A stretch of 64,000 nt of DNA from Planococcus shixiaomingii (GCF_030413615.1 NZ_CP129236.1:2650001-2714000), one strand, 5' to 3'. Positions 17,039 to 27,920 are shown, counted from the first letter of the stretch. Numbers and translations: made by a program. Notes: generated from the sequence alone by a model not told the origin.

Positions 17039-18448
17039 TTATTTCAAAATGTGAATTGGTGCTCCAAGCGCCACTTCAGCAGCTTCCATCGTAACTTCAG
17101 CTAATGTAGGGTGAGCGTGGATTGTCATTGCGATATCTTCAACAGTCATTCCTGCTTCGATTGCAAGACCAAGCTCAGCGATCATGTCTGATGCGCCAGC
17201 TCCAACGATTTGTGCTCCAAGAAGAAGACCATCAGATTTGCGTGAAACCAATTTCACGAAACCTTCAGTTGCATTCAATGAAAGCGCACGGCCGTTTACG
17301 CCGAATGGGAATTTAGCTGCGCTTGCTTCAAATCCTTCTGCTTTTGCTTGCTCTTCAGTTAAACCGACGCTAGCAAGTTCTGGGTCTGTGAAGCAAACAG
17401 CTGGAATTGCCAAGTAGTCAACTACTGATGATTCACCAGCAATCGCTTCTGCAGCAATCTTGCCTTCGTATGATGCTTTGTGAGCCAATTGAAGGCCAGC
17501 AACAACGTCACCGATTGCATAGATATTCGAGATGTTTGTGCGGCATTGCTTGTCAACTTCGATCAAACCGCGTTCGCCAAACTTAATGCCGACTTCTTCA
17601 AGTCCCATTTCGTCTGTGTTCGGGCGGCGTCCAACAGTAACCAATACGTAATCCGCCTCGACAGTTTTCTCTTCTCCGCCAGCTTCGTAAGTCACTGTAA
17701 CGCCTGTTTCAGTTTCTTCGACGCCTTTAGCAGACGCTTTAGTGATCACTTCAACGCCTTTTTTCTTCAAGCCTTTTTTAACGATAGCTGTCATTTGTTT
17801 TTCAAATCCAGCTAGGATATCTGGTGCGCCTTCAAGGATCGTTACTTCAGAACCCATGTTAGCGTAAGCAGTTCCTAATTCAGTTCCGATATAACCGCCG
17901 CCGATTACAACAAGTTTGCCTGGCACTTCTTGAAGAGCCAAAGCACCTGTTGAATTGATGACGCGTTTAGAGAATTTGAATGTCGGAATTTCTACTGGGC
18001 GTGAACCCGTAGCGATAATCGCGTTTTTAAACTTATACGTTTGAGCAGCATTTTCTGTAATTACACGAATAGAAGTGCTATCTACAAAATAAGCTTCCCC
18101 ACGAACGATTTCTACTTTATTGCCTTTTAACAGCGATTCAACGCCGCCAGTCAACTTATTAACAACGCCGTTTTTGAAAGCTTGTGCTTTTTCAAAGTTC
18201 AATGTTACTTCGTTGGCAATAACACCCATATCTTCTGAATGCTTAGCTTCTTCAAAACGGTGTCCTACTGAGATCAACGCTTTTGAAGGAATACATCCAA
18301 CGTTAAGGCACACGCCTCCGATGTATTCTTTTTCAACGATTGTTACTTTTTGGCCTGTTTGCGCTGCACGAATTGCTGCAACATATCCGCCAGGGCCTGA
18401 GCCGATGACGAGCGTATCTGTTTCGATCGGGAAATCTCCTACTACCAT
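17039..18448 (-). CDS. pdhD: Dihydrolipoyl dehydrogenase (E3)
   Basis: The FAD- and NAD-dependent flavoprotein that reoxidises dihydrolipoamide on E2 of the pyruvate dehydrogenase complex, and probably of 2-oxo acid complexes in general. The 469 residues show the FAD-binding [16 protein letters not shown] near the N-terminus, the redox disulfide [13 protein letters not shown] about residue 45, the NAD-binding [13 protein letters not shown] about residue 186, and the C-terminal HAHPTLAE with the catalytic His-Glu pair. GGAGGCG lies at the end of pdhC and the two are four bases apart. Last gene of the pdh operon, before a strong terminator. Confidence 0.97.
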   Translation of the reverse strand: MVVGDFPIETDTLVIGSGPGGYVAAIRAAQTGQKVTIVEKEYIGGVCLNVGCIPSKALISVGHRFEEAKHSEDMGVIANEVTLNFEKAQAFKNGVVNKLTGGVESLLKGNKVEIVRGEAYFVDSTSIRVITENAAQTYKFKNAIIATGSRPVEIPTFKFSKRVINSTGALALQEVPGKLVVIGGGYIGTELGTAYANMGSEVTILEGAPDILAGFEKQMTAIVKKGLKKKGVEVITKASAKGVEETETGVTVTYEAGGEEKTVEADYVLVTVGRRPNTDEMGLEEVGIKFGERGLIEVDKQCRTNISNIYAIGDVVAGLQLAHKASYEGKIAAEAIAGESSVVDYLAIPAVCFTDPELASVGLTEEQAKAEGFEASAAKFPFGVNGRALSLNATEGFVKLVSRKSDGLLLGAQIVGAGASDMIAELGLAIEAGMTVEDIAMTIHAHPTLAEVTMEAAEVALGAPIHILK

Positions 18449-18452
18449 AAGT

Positions 18453-19844
18453 TTACGCCTCCATTAATAATAATTCTGGTTCGCTCAATAAGCGTTTAAT
18501 ATGATTTAACGCATGCTGTGCAGTTGCACCATCAATCATGCGGTGATCAAAGCTCAATGATAATGCTAACACAGGAGCTGCTACGATTTCACCATTTTTA
18601 ATTACCGGTTTTTCTGCAATTCGTCCAATTCCAAGAATTGCAACTTCCGGATGATTGATAACAGGCGTGAACCATTGGCCGCCAGCAGATCCAATATTCG
18701 TAATTGAACATGAGGCACCTTTCATCTCGCTTGGAGACAATTTGCCTGAACGAGCTTTTTCAGCAAGTTCGTTGATTTCAGCTGAAATCGAAAATACCGA
18801 TTTGCGGTCTGCGTTTTTAACGACCGGCACCAATAGGCCGCGGTCTGTATCTGCCGCAATTCCGATATTGAAGTAATGTTTTTGAACGATTTCGCTTGTT
18901 GCATCATCAAGAGACGTGTTTAATGCTGGGAATTCGCGCAATGTGCTTACCAACGCTTTTACCACATACGGCAAATACGTCAACTTGATTTGTTTCTCAG
19001 CAGCGATATCTTTGAACTTTTTCCGGTGTGCGACAAGTTCCGTGACATCAACTTCGTCCATAAGCGTCACATGTGGAGCTGTCTGTTTGGAATGAACCAT
19101 TGCTTTGGCAATCGCTTTACGGATTCCTGACATCTTCTCGCGTGTTTCTGGGAATTCACCTTCAGGAACCGGAGTTGCTGCTGGTGCTTTGGGTGCTTCT
19201 TCTTGTGCCGCTGCCGGAGCTTCCGCTTTCACTTCTTCAGCTGCAGGAGCTGCTGCCGGCTGTTGTCCGCCATTCATGAACGATTCCACGTCTTCTTTTA
19301 AAACGCGGCCGTTGTTGCCTGAACCTGTCACTTGCTTGATGTCGACGTTTTGGTCGCGCGCAAATTTGCGGACTGACGGCATAGCAATAACGCGTGCTGT
19401 CGAATCTGCTTCAGTTTCCACTTGAGGTTGAGCGCCAGCTCCAGTATTGCCAACTTCCGGCTGTTCTTCTTGAACCGGAGCTCTGTCGATTTTCTGGCTG
19501 GATTCTGCAGTGCTGGATTGAACCAACTCTTCTGTTTTCTCTTCAACTTCCTGGACTTTGCCGTCTTGGCCAGCGTGGCTGCCTTTAAATTGAATATCTT
19601 CAGCGCCTTCTGCGTCAATGCGAACCAAAACGTCGCCCACTACCGCTACTGTTCCTTCTTCAACAAGGATTTCTAAAATTGTCCCTGTAACTGGTGAAGG
19701 CATTTCAACTACTGATTTATCATTTTGCACTTCAAACAAAATGTCATCCTCTTCGATTGTATCTCCAACGTTGACGAACCATTTTACGATTTCACCTTCA
19801 TGAATACCTTCTCCGATATCCGGTAAACGAAATTCAAAAGCCAT
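18453..19844 (-). CDS. pdhC: Dihydrolipoamide acetyltransferase (E2)
   Basis: The core of the pyruvate dehydrogenase complex, transferring acetyl groups to CoA. The 463 residues carry one lipoyl domain with the modified lysine at about K43 (NDKSVVEMP). Next come a flexible linker, the peripheral-subunit-binding domain ([10 protein letters not shown], then [11 protein letters not shown] about residues 155-190), an Ala/Pro/Glu-rich linker, and the catalytic domain with [10 protein letters not shown] (His and Asp of the active site) near the C-terminus. The linker between lipoyl and PSBD domains is rich in Glu/Gln/Val. AAGGGTG lies ahead of the ATG at 19844. Confidence 0.97.
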   Translation of the reverse strand: MAFEFRLPDIGEGIHEGEIVKWFVNVGDTIEEDDILFEVQNDKSVVEMPSPVTGTILEILVEEGTVAVVGDVLVRIDAEGAEDIQFKGSHAGQDGKVQEVEEKTEELVQSSTAESSQKIDRAPVQEEQPEVGNTGAGAQPQVETEADSTARVIAMPSVRKFARDQNVDIKQVTGSGNNGRVLKEDVESFMNGGQQPAAAPAAEEVKAEAPAAAQEEAPKAPAATPVPEGEFPETREKMSGIRKAIAKAMVHSKQTAPHVTLMDEVDVTELVAHRKKFKDIAAEKQIKLTYLPYVVKALVSTLREFPALNTSLDDATSEIVQKHYFNIGIAADTDRGLLVPVVKNADRKSVFSISAEINELAEKARSGKLSPSEMKGASCSITNIGSAGGQWFTPVINHPEVAILGIGRIAEKPVIKNGEIVAAPVLALSLSFDHRMIDGATAQHALNHIKRLLSEPELLLMEA

Positions 19845-19873
19845 TAAATTTCACCCTTTCTTTTACGCAACTA

Positions 19874-20851
19874 TTAGAACGTAAGAACTTTTTTCGCTGT
19901 TTCTACTATATCCTTCGAGTTCGGCAGCCAAACTTGTTCAGCTTGCGAGAATGGGAAGATTGAATCTGGTGCTGTTACGCGCAAGACTGGAGCTTCCAGG
20001 CTTAAAATTGCGCGGTCTGTGATTTCTGCCACAACGCTCGCTGCAATTCCGCCTTGTTTTTGTGCTTCTTGAACGACCATTGCACGGCCCGTTTTCTCAA
20101 CTGATGCAATAATTGTTTCGATATCTATTGGCTGGATAGTGCGCAAGTCGATTACTTCCACTGAATAGCCTTCAGTTTCAAGCTCTTCAGCCGCTTTTAA
20201 ACTTTCATGAACCATTGCACCGTACGTTACGATCGTAAGGTCTTTTCCTTCGCGTTTTACGTCTGCTTTGCCTAAAGGAATTGTGTACGACTCTTCCGGC
20301 ACTTCTTGACGGCCAGAGCGATACAGTTTCAAATGCTCAAGGAAAATTACAGGATCGTTGTCGCGGATTGAAGAAATTAGCAATCCTTTTGCATCGTAAG
20401 GAGTTGACGGAACAACCACTTTCAAACCTGGTTGTGAAGTCATCAAGCTTTCCAATGAATCGGCGTGCATTTCAGGAGTGTGAACCCCACCGCCGAAAGG
20501 AGAGCGAATTGTTACAGGCGCGTTCAAGCTGCCGCCGCTACGGAAACGCATACGTGCCATTTGGCCATTGATTGAATCCATTACTTCGTATACAAAGCCG
20601 AAAAATTGAATTTCGGGAACTGGACGGAAGCCTTGTAAAGCCAAACCGATGGCAAGGCCGCCAATTCCAGATTCTGCTAGTGGCGTATCAAATACACGAT
20701 TTTCGCCAAATTCTTTTTGCAAACCTTCTGTTGCACGGAAAACTCCGCCGTTATTTCCGACGTCTTCCCCGAAGATAAGAACGTTCTCGTCGTGTTGCAA
20801 TTCTGTTCTTAGAGCGTCCGTAATTGCTTGAACCATTGTCATTTGTGCCAT
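19874..20851 (-). CDS. pdhB: Pyruvate dehydrogenase E1 component, beta subunit
   Basis: Pairs with PdhA as the thiamine-diphosphate E1 heterotetramer. The 325 residues have the standard beta-subunit order. An N-terminal pyrimidine-binding region comes first ([19 protein letters not shown]), then the [14 protein letters not shown] active-site loop about residue 53 and [16 protein letters not shown] about residue 116. The C-terminal transketolase domain follows ([20 protein letters not shown]). The start is an ATG three bases after pdhA, with AGGAGTC upstream. Substrate assignment to pyruvate rather than branched-chain keto acids rests on the four-gene context. Confidence 0.96.
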   Translation of the reverse strand: MAQMTMVQAITDALRTELQHDENVLIFGEDVGNNGGVFRATEGLQKEFGENRVFDTPLAESGIGGLAIGLALQGFRPVPEIQFFGFVYEVMDSINGQMARMRFRSGGSLNAPVTIRSPFGGGVHTPEMHADSLESLMTSQPGLKVVVPSTPYDAKGLLISSIRDNDPVIFLEHLKLYRSGRQEVPEESYTIPLGKADVKREGKDLTIVTYGAMVHESLKAAEELETEGYSVEVIDLRTIQPIDIETIIASVEKTGRAMVVQEAQKQGGIAASVVAEITDRAILSLEAPVLRVTAPDSIFPFSQAEQVWLPNSKDIVETAKKVLTF

Positions 20852-20854
20852 TGC

Positions 20855-22012
<1,158 letters not shown>

Positions 22013-22040
22013 TTAGTAATACAACTACAATTCCTTACTC

Positions 22041-22069
22041 AGTATACGTCAGTATTTTTGCATGGTCAA
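22041..22069 (-). promoter_or_regulatory. Sigma-A promoter of the pdhABCD operon
   Basis: On the minus strand TTGACC, a 17-base spacer and TATACT: one mismatch from consensus in each box. It lies 74 bases upstream of pdhA. The 5' leader is short and shows no obvious riboswitch. Confidence 0.8.
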
Positions 22070-22195
22070 TCAAAGCGAAGCTATAATTAACAAGCCTTAG
22101 CATAAAAAAGAAAAATCAATGCACCAAAATCTGTACCAGTACTTTTTCTCATGCTGTATTATAGGACAGCATGCCTTTTGCCCATCTTTTATAGC

Positions 22196-22226
22196 ACAGA
22201 AAAAAGCAGCACTGCGGCTGCTTTCA
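22196..22226 (-). terminator. Terminator of ykyA
   Basis: On the minus strand AAAGCAGC pairs with GCTGCTTT around CGCAGT and continues into T6. It is adjacent to the ykyA stop. Confidence 0.85.
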
Positions 22227-22228
22227 GC

Positions 22229-22867
22229 TTACTTTTCTGTTAAGTTCTCAATAGTAGCATCTTTGAGTTCATTAAACTGTTCAGTTTTCTCATTGAACAC
22301 TGTTACAGCTTCTTGCACTTTAGCGTTCTGTTCATTTACTTCAATTGTTTTTTCTTGAAGCTTTTGCAGATCGGTTTCTTCATCCAGGAGCAATTCGTAC
22401 AATTCCTTTTGTAAATTGGTCAAATTTTCATAGGCGTCTGTAAAATCAGCATGGGCGTTAAAACGGTCCTGCATCTTCGCTTTCAATTCCGTTAAATCCG
22501 TTTTCACATCAGCTTCTTCCGCCTCTTCGATCACTGGATCGATTTCGTTGAACGTTTCTTCAGCTGTATCCATTGATTTTTTTTCCTTTTCAAGAAGAGC
22601 AAGTCTTTCATCTGCAGAAGCTAACGCTTCTTCCGCTTGTGCTTTCACTTCTTCTTGCTGCTCTCGAGTGAGGGTCATAATTGATTCGAACAATTGCTGT
22701 TCATTTTTCTCCAATTTTTCCATCTCACCTTGAGTGTCCCGGTAGTCTTTTTCCGCTTCAAACGTATCTTTAAGCACAGTGTCTAATTGTTCTCCAGGCG
22801 TAGGGCCTGAACAGGCACTTAAAAGCAGTGCACTAGAAAACAAAGTAATGATCATCGTCTTTCTCAC
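22229..22867 (-). CDS. ykyA: YkyA family cell-wall-associated lipoprotein
   Basis: 212 residues: a lipoprotein signal with lipobox LLSAC about residue 20, then a long, highly charged helical region (Glu/Lys/Gln-rich) predicted to form coiled coils to the C-terminus. It matches the putative cell-wall binding lipoprotein family of B. subtilis YkyA, which sits between pdhA and def as here. Molecular function is unknown. The start is a GTG at 22867 with GGAGGG seven bases upstream; an ATG four codons later is less well placed. Confidence 0.88.
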   Translation of the reverse strand: MRKTMIITLFSSALLLSACSGPTPGEQLDTVLKDTFEAEKDYRDTQGEMEKLEKNEQQLFESIMTLTREQQEEVKAQAEEALASADERLALLEKEKKSMDTAEETFNEIDPVIEEAEEADVKTDLTELKAKMQDRFNAHADFTDAYENLTNLQKELYELLLDEETDLQKLQEKTIEVNEQNAKVQEAVTVFNEKTEQFNELKDATIENLTEK

Positions 22868-23011
22868 TCAAAACCCTCCTTAAATACATGTTTTAACTAT
22901 AATCCGTCGCCTCAAAAAACACAACTGACACTCTGGGTTTTTTTCTTTCTCCAAAGCTTTTATTGCGTTATACTTGTAGGAATGGCATGACCAATGAAAG
23001 GATGAAATAGC

Positions 23012-23578
23012 TTGATACTCATGAAAGATATTATTCGCGAAGGCCATCCAACTCTTCGCGTGCGTTCAAAAGAAGTCACTTTCCCTCTATCCGAAGAAGA
23101 CCGGAAGCTGAGTGAGGATTTGATGGAATACGTCATCAATAGCCAAAACGAAGAAAAGATTGAAAAATATGATTTGCGCCCCGGTGTCGGGATTGCAGCG
23201 CCCCAAGTAAATGTACCAAAACGTATTTTCGCTCTTCACTTTGACGAAAATTCTGGGGAAAACTTAAGCCTGATTGCCATAAACCCGAAAATCGTCAGCC
23301 ATTCGGTCGAAAAAGCATATTTAGCAGCAGGAGAAGGCTGCCTGAGTGTCGACCGCGCTATCCCCGGATATGTTCCGAGATATGCCCGCGTTACGGTCAA
23401 AGCTTTTGATCTTGAAGGCAAGGAATACAAGATGCGCCTAAAAGGCTTGCCCGCCATTGCGTTCCAGCATGAACTGGATCATTTGAATGGCGTCATGTTC
23501 TTTGATCATATCAATCCGCAAAATCCATTTGCTGAAATTGAAAACGCCATTGCAATAGATAGAGCTTCGGGAGAATAA
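23012..23578 (+). CDS. def: Peptide deformylase
   Basis: A metalloenzyme (Fe or Zn) that removes the N-formyl group from nascent proteins. The 188 residues are in the type II (Gram-positive) size class. Motif 1 is GVGIAAPQV about residue 57, motif 2 EGCLS with the metal cysteine about residue 113, and motif 3 QHELDHLNG with the two metal histidines and catalytic Glu. The start is TTG 23012: GAAAGGATGA is spaced correctly for it and too far from the in-frame ATG at 23021. A TATACT -10 candidate lies at 22969-22974 with a poor -35. The stop codon lies inside the terminator hairpin. Confidence 0.96.
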   Translation: MILMKDIIREGHPTLRVRSKEVTFPLSEEDRKLSEDLMEYVINSQNEEKIEKYDLRPGVGIAAPQVNVPKRIFALHFDENSGENLSLIAINPKIVSHSVEKAYLAAGEGCLSVDRAIPGYVPRYARVTVKAFDLEGKEYKMRLKGLPAIAFQHELDHLNGVMFFDHINPQNPFAEIENAIAIDRASGE

Positions 23579-23598
23579 TTCCCGAAGCTCTTTTTTAA
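23560..23598. terminator. Bidirectional terminator, def / ykrA
   Basis: AGAGCTTCGGGA pairs with TCCCGAAGCTCT, followed by T6 on the plus strand. It contains the def stop codon and touches the convergent ykrA stop. Confidence 0.9.
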
Positions 23599-24365
23599 AT
23601 CAACCCAATATGGCGGAATGCTTTTGCCAGACCGTCATTGTCGACATGATCTGTTATATAGGATGCCTGTTCTTTTGTTTCTTCTGTGCCATTCCCCATT
23701 GATACACTGAAGCCAGCCGTAGCCATCATCTGTACATCGTTTAAACCGTCTCCAAACGCAATGGTGTCTTCAATAGAGTATCCCGCTTTTTTGATCAACT
23801 TTTCGATACCGCGCGCTTTTGTGCCTCCTTTTGGCACGATATCGCAAGAAACGCGGTGCCAACGAATAAAATCCATATCTGTAAACTTCTCTTTGTATGG
23901 TGGTTCTTCTTCTTTTTCGCAAAATAGCAAAGCTTGATAAATATCGTTTTTCAAGTGAAAATCCTCAATCATCCGTGGATGCGGGTATTTCAACGTCTTA
24001 ATGCTCTCGTCGATATCCGGATGGTAATCGATGCTTGAGACCATTTTCTCTTCTGTCATAAAGACAACCGGATGATCCCGTTTTTCTGCAAATTCCACAA
24101 TAGTGGAAAGCGTCTCCGAGTTCAGCGCTTCTTTATGCAGCACTTCCCCTTGATGAACAATATATTGTCCGTTGTAGGAAATATACGTATCGATATTAAG
24201 TTCGTCTGCCAATTTCTTCAGCATAAATGGTCCTCTACCGGTGGCAATAGCAAGTTCATGGCCATTCGCCCTAGCCTCTAACAAAGCTTCTTTTGCAGAC
24301 GCCGGCAATTTTTTATGAGAATTCAATAAAGTTCCGTCAATATCCAATAACAATAATTTGCCCAT
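23595..24365 (-). CDS. ykrA: Cof-type HAD hydrolase (sugar-phosphate/nucleotide phosphatase)
   Basis: A HAD superfamily phosphatase of the Cof/YbiV subfamily with the C2-type cap. The 256 residues contain DIDGTLLNS near the N-terminus (nucleophile and acid Asp), ATGRGPFMLKK about residue 41, a cap domain in the middle, the loop Lys KGGTKARGIE about residue 180, and FGDGLNDVQMM about residue 205. Substrate is not predictable. The start ATG at 24365 follows GGAGAATG. Adjacent to def as in B. subtilis ykrA-def. Confidence 0.88.
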   Translation of the reverse strand: MGKLLLLDIDGTLLNSHKKLPASAKEALLEARANGHELAIATGRGPFMLKKLADELNIDTYISYNGQYIVHQGEVLHKEALNSETLSTIVEFAEKRDHPVVFMTEEKMVSSIDYHPDIDESIKTLKYPHPRMIEDFHLKNDIYQALLFCEKEEEPPYKEKFTDMDFIRWHRVSCDIVPKGGTKARGIEKLIKKAGYSIEDTIAFGDGLNDVQMMATAGFSVSMGNGTEETKEQASYITDHVDNDGLAKAFRHIGLI

Positions 24366-24412
24366 TTCACATTCTCCATTCTTTTTCGACTTGCAGCCAC
24401 GGGCTGCTTCTA

Positions 24413-24441
24413 TTTACTTTTATCAGAAAATACAGTATACT
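24413..24441 (+). promoter_or_regulatory. Sigma-A promoter of the 23-codon gene
   Basis: TTTACT, a 17-base spacer and TATACT, ending 21 bases before the ATG at 24463. The predicted transcript starts within about 15 bases of the start codon. Confidence 0.65.
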
Positions 24442-24462
24442 ATGCATAAGGAGTGATTAGCC

Positions 24463-24534
24463 ATGTTGAAGCGTTTAAAAAGAAAACTTGTTAGACAGCT
24501 CAATGGCATCATGAACAAAAAGAAAATTGCATAA
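24463..24534 (+). CDS. 23-residue basic amphipathic peptide gene
   Basis: MLKRLKRKLVRQ opens a 23-codon frame of which nine residues are Lys or Arg and none is acidic. A strong ribosome site AAGGAGTGA stands seven bases before the ATG. The gene has its own promoter (24413-24441) and a stable terminator directly after the stop, so it is a complete transcription unit of roughly 125 bases between ykrA and rpoY. The peptide would form a cationic amphipathic helix that could sit on RNA, ribosomes or the membrane. I do not recognise a family and assign no function. A small RNA overlapping the frame is an alternative. Confidence 0.65.
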   Translation: MLKRLKRKLVRQLNGIMNKKKIA

Positions 24535-24539
24535 CCCTT

Positions 24540-24578
24540 GTAGCCCTCCAATATAAAAAGGAGGGCTATTCTTTATTT
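24540..24578 (+). terminator. Terminator of the 23-codon gene
   Basis: TAGCCCTCC pairs with GGAGGGCTA around a nine-base loop, followed by TTCTTTATTTT. Confidence 0.85.
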
Positions 24579-24644
24579 TAAAACAATGACATGATAATAT
24601 AAAGAAAGTGAATTTATTTGAACGTGGAAAAAGGAGAGCAAACT

Positions 24645-24857
24645 ATGATTTTTAAAGTATTTTATCAAGAGAACCGTTTTGAGGTACCAGTTCGCGAAAA
24701 CACTAAGAGCCTCTATGTTGAAGCATCTACCGAGCGTGAAGTGCGTCAACATTTGAAAGACCGTAATTACAATATCGAGTTTGTTCAGCTGCTGGAAGGC
24801 AGCCATCTTGAATATGAACAAGCCAGCCAAAATTATGAAGTTGAGAGTATCAACTAA
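24645..24857 (+). CDS. rpoY: RNA polymerase epsilon subunit
   Basis: A 70-residue DUF1447 protein, the small auxiliary epsilon subunit of Gram-positive RNA polymerase (formerly YkzG). [20 protein letters not shown] and the C-terminal [12 protein letters not shown] match the family. Family members resemble phage Gp2 and bind near the beta'/omega region. The frame opens earlier at 24618, but AAGGAGAG directly upstream and family length set the ATG at 24645. It precedes rnjA by two bases, the standard Firmicute arrangement. Confidence 0.95.
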   Translation: MIFKVFYQENRFEVPVRENTKSLYVEASTEREVRQHLKDRNYNIEFVQLLEGSHLEYEQASQNYEVESIN

Positions 24858-24859
24858 AT

Positions 24860-26527
24860 ATGAAATTTGTAAAAAATGACCAAACAGCTGTTTTCGCACT
24901 CGGCGGACTGGGCGAAATCGGCAAAAATACGTATGGCGTTCAATTTCAAGATGAAATTATTCTTATTGATGCCGGCATTAAATTTCCAGAAGACGATTTG
25001 CTCGGAATCGATTACGTAATTCCAGATTACACGTATTTAGTTAAAAATATCGATAAGATCAAAGGGCTGTTCATTACTCATGGCCACGAAGACCATATCG
25101 GCGGAATTCCTTACTTGCTGAAAAAAATCAACATTCCGGTATACGGCGGCAAATTAGCCCTAGGCTTGCTTCGCAAGAAACTCGAAGAACACGGACTTTT
25201 GCGCCAAACGAAAATGACTGAAATCGAAGAAGATGATGTCATTAAATTCCGCAAGACAGCAGTCAGCTTTTTCAGAACAACCCACAGTATTCCAGATGCG
25301 TTTGGCGTAGTCGTTAAAACGCCTCCCGGCAATATTGTGCACACTGGAGATTTCAAATTCGACTTTACTCCAGTTGGCGAACCTGCCAACTTGTTGAAGA
25401 TGGCGCAAATCGGCAGTGAAGGCGTACTATGCCTTCTATCAGACAGCACAAATGCTGAAGTCCCAAATTTCACTATGTCTGAACGCAAAGTCGGCGAAAC
25501 GATTCGGGAAATTATGAGAAAAGTGGATGGCCGCTTGATTTTTGCGACTTTCGCTTCGAATATTTACCGCTTGCAACAAGTGACTGACGAAGCTGTAGCT
25601 CAAGGGCGTAAAATTGCAGTCTTTGGCCGCAGCATGGACAATGCCATCACTATCGGCCGTGAACTTGGCTACATCAATGCACCTGAAGATGCTTTTGTCG
25701 ACACGCAAACCTTAAATCGTCTTCCAGCAAATGAAGTGTTGATCCTTTGCACAGGTTCGCAAGGTGAACCGATGGCCGCACTTTCACGCATTGCCAACGG
25801 TACGCATCGCCAAATCCAAATTCAACCGAACGATACAGTTGTCTTCTCGTCTTCCCCGATTCCGGGCAATACGAGCAGCGTAAACCGCACGATCAACTTG
25901 TTATTCCGTGCTGGAGCAGACGTTATTCATGGATCGCTCAACAACATCCATACATCTGGCCACGGTTCTCAAGAAGAACAGAAATTAATGCTTCGCCTGA
26001 TCAAGCCAAAATTCTTCATGCCGATCCATGGTGAGTTCCGGATGCTGAAAATGCACTCGCAACTTGCGATTGACTGCGATGTTCCAGAAGAAAACACGTT
26101 TATTATGGAAAATGGTGAAGTTCTTGCTTTAGGGCAGGATGAAGCTTCTGTTGCAGGTCGCGTCCCTTCTGGCGATGTTTACATCGACGGCAGCGGCATT
26201 GGCGACATCGGCAACATCGTGCTTCGCGACCGCCGCATTCTTTCTGAAGAAGGCTTAGTCATCGTCGTTGTTTCTGTAGATATGGAGAAAAACAAAATGG
26301 TGTCAGGTCCGGATATCATTTCCCGCGGATTCGTTTATATGCGAGAGTCCGGAACAATGATTTACGAGGCACAGCAAATGCTGAATCGCCACCTTAACAA
26401 AAAAATCAATGGCAAAAACACTGACTGGGCTGAGCTGAAAGGCGAAATCTCTGACGTACTCGGACCGTATTTGTATGAAAAAACAAAACGCCGTCCGATG
26501 GTATTGCCAATCATCATGGAAGTATAA
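24860..26527 (+). CDS. rnjA: Ribonuclease J1
   Basis: A metallo-beta-lactamase/beta-CASP ribonuclease with 5'-3' exonuclease and endonuclease activity, central to mRNA decay and rRNA maturation. The 555 residues show the zinc motif [10 protein letters not shown] about residue 73, HTGDFKFD about residue 155, SDSTNAE about residue 190, the beta-CASP motifs TGSQGEP about residue 300 and SGHGSQEE about residue 368, and HGEFRM about residue 392. No good Shine-Dalgarno site is visible before the ATG two bases after rpoY, so it is probably translationally coupled. J1 rather than J2 is inferred from the rpoY neighbour. Confidence 0.97.
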   Translation: MKFVKNDQTAVFALGGLGEIGKNTYGVQFQDEIILIDAGIKFPEDDLLGIDYVIPDYTYLVKNIDKIKGLFITHGHEDHIGGIPYLLKKINIPVYGGKLALGLLRKKLEEHGLLRQTKMTEIEEDDVIKFRKTAVSFFRTTHSIPDAFGVVVKTPPGNIVHTGDFKFDFTPVGEPANLLKMAQIGSEGVLCLLSDSTNAEVPNFTMSERKVGETIREIMRKVDGRLIFATFASNIYRLQQVTDEAVAQGRKIAVFGRSMDNAITIGRELGYINAPEDAFVDTQTLNRLPANEVLILCTGSQGEPMAALSRIANGTHRQIQIQPNDTVVFSSSPIPGNTSSVNRTINLLFRAGADVIHGSLNNIHTSGHGSQEEQKLMLRLIKPKFFMPIHGEFRMLKMHSQLAIDCDVPEENTFIMENGEVLALGQDEASVAGRVPSGDVYIDGSGIGDIGNIVLRDRRILSEEGLVIVVVSVDMEKNKMVSGPDIISRGFVYMRESGTMIYEAQQMLNRHLNKKINGKNTDWAELKGEISDVLGPYLYEKTKRRPMVLPIIMEV

Positions 26528-26533
26528 ATCATA

Positions 26534-26574
26534 CAAAAAGGAAGCCCTGAAACTGGGGCTTCCTTTTTTATTGA
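26534..26574 (+). terminator. Terminator of rpoY-rnjA
   Basis: AAGGAAGCCC pairs with GGGCTTCCTT around TGAAACTG and runs into a T tract. Confidence 0.9.
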
Positions 26575-26663
26575 ATTTTAAATGAAATGCTTAAAAGTTT
26601 CGCTTTTTTACATCTTCATCTTATATGGAAAAATCCCATTTTCCTTATAAAGTATTAATATAA

Positions 26664-26726
26664 AAAATAGCACCCCGATTCGCAAAACAAGTCATTAAAA
26701 ACCTTGCGAATCGGGGTGCTATTTTA
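26664..26726. terminator. Long perfect hairpin between rnjA and ktrC
   Basis: AAATAGCACCCCGATTCGCA(A) has its exact 21-base complement at 26704-26724, separated by an 18-base loop. A tracts flank it on the left (T on the minus strand), so it can end ktrC transcription; on the plus strand ATTTTATTTC follows. The stem is longer than any other terminator in the window. Confidence 0.7.
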
Positions 26727-26781
26727 TTTCAATTTTATGATTCAAAATCCGACTGAATAAAAAAAACCGGAACTTCCTAAT

Positions 26782-27441
26782 TTAATTTAAAACTTTTTTC
26801 TCGAAGCGATTAATATCGGCATCAGAGCCAATAATGATTAATATATCCCCCAACAGAATTTGCATATCCGCCTGAGGAGACACGATAATATCCCCTTCAC
26901 GTTTGATGGCCACAATATTAATACCGTATTTCGCTCGTATATCCAATTGAATCAGCGTATACCCAGCAAGTTTTTCATTGGCCCGTATCTCCATAATGGA
27001 ATGCTCATCAGACAGTTCCAGGTAATCCAGAACGTTATTTGACAACATGTTATGGGCAATGCGGATCCCCATATCCCGTTCTGGATGGACCACGTGATCT
27101 GCACCGATTTTGCTTAGCACTTTTGCATGGTAATCGTTTTGCGCTTTCACCGTAATTTCTTTGACTCCGATATCTTTAAGCATCAGTGTCGTAAGAATGC
27201 TCGCTTGTATATTTTCACCGATTGCGACAATTACGTGTTCAAAGTTCCGGATGCCCAGCGACTTCAGGACAGCTTCATCCGTTGTATCAGCAACGATCGC
27301 TTGCGTAGCAATCGAAGCAAACTCATCCACCCGCTCCGAATCTTTGTCGATCGCCATAACGTCAGCATCTTGTTCAATGAGTTCCCTTACGATGCTTCCA
27401 CCGAAACGCCCCAGGCCGATTACTACAAATTCCTTTTTCAT
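26782..27441 (-). CDS. ktrC: Ktr potassium uptake regulatory subunit KtrC (TrkA-type RCK)
   Basis: A cytosolic gating ring subunit for the KtrD (or KtrB) potassium channel, binding ATP/ADP or NAD(H) through the N-terminal Rossmann fold and c-di-AMP through the RCK_C domain in characterised relatives. The 219 residues have GLGRFGGSIVREL near the N-terminus, the acidic DKDSERV at the second strand, and an RCK_C domain from about residue 135. GGAGGAAAG precedes the ATG. B. subtilis ktrC likewise sits beside rnjA. The membrane partner gene is at 58957-60306. KtrA is the alternative name. Confidence 0.93.
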   Translation of the reverse strand: MKKEFVVIGLGRFGGSIVRELIEQDADVMAIDKDSERVDEFASIATQAIVADTTDEAVLKSLGIRNFEHVIVAIGENIQASILTTLMLKDIGVKEITVKAQNDYHAKVLSKIGADHVVHPERDMGIRIAHNMLSNNVLDYLELSDEHSIMEIRANEKLAGYTLIQLDIRAKYGINIVAIKREGDIIVSPQADMQILLGDILIIIGSDADINRFEKKVLN

Positions 27442-27607
27442 TGTCTTTCCTCCAAATCCTTTGCTACCTCTATTTTACCTTACCTCTGCTGTCGGAATAA
27501 AGAAAAAGCTAGGTTATATTCTTTTTTTGGATTAACCGTAAAATTGAGCAGACTATCAAAAAAGCGGATATATTTCGCGAGAATATATCTTTCCATATTA
27601 AAAACAG

Positions 27608-27636
27608 AAAAAGAAAACCCGCCTTATCGGCGGGGA
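27608..27636 (-). terminator. Terminator overlapping the stop of the Cys-rich gene
   Basis: On the minus strand CCCGCC-GATAA-GGCGGG is followed by TTTTCTTTTT. The stop codon TAA of the upstream gene forms part of the five-base loop. Confidence 0.85.
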
Positions 27637-27920
27637 TCGAGTGGCCGAATCGGCCGGTTTTCACAATATTCACAGCTGCTGTCGCTGCATTGTTCTTCAC
27701 GCCATTCGTTGCAAGTAGCGCAATAACTTGCATCAAACTCATCATCAAATGTCAAAGCATCTAAACATGTATGGCAATACGTATGGACTTCCATCCAATT
27801 AATAAATTTTTTATTTGCGACTAAATAAAGGCCTTGTTGGTTTTGTTTATAATTCATGATTGAAGATTTTCGGACTTCTCTTTTTGTTGGGTCCAGAAAA
27901 AAATTCATTTTTCCGTTCAA
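27624..27920 (-). CDS. Small cysteine-rich, probably zinc-binding hypothetical protein
   Basis: About 98 residues if started at the TTG at 27918-27920, which has GGGAGTGA five bases upstream. An in-frame ATG at 27857 would give a 77-residue version but lacks a ribosome site. The C-terminal half carries CHTC, CATC and CSDSSCEYC, enough for two zinc sites, after a basic, aromatic region (KKFINWMEVHTY). There is no signal or membrane segment. I do not recognise a named family. It lies between ktrC and the polyamine operon and has its own terminator. Confidence 0.65.
   Translation of the reverse strand: MNGKMNFFLDPTKREVRKSSIMNYKQNQQGLYLVANKKFINWMEVHTYCHTCLDALTFDDEFDASYCATCNEWREEQCSDSSCEYCENRPIRPLDPRR

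Noticed and set aside
27442..27623. Possible c-di-AMP (ydaO-type) riboswitch ahead of ktrC
   Set aside because: The interval is short and AT-rich, and none of the conserved ydaO core segments was seen.
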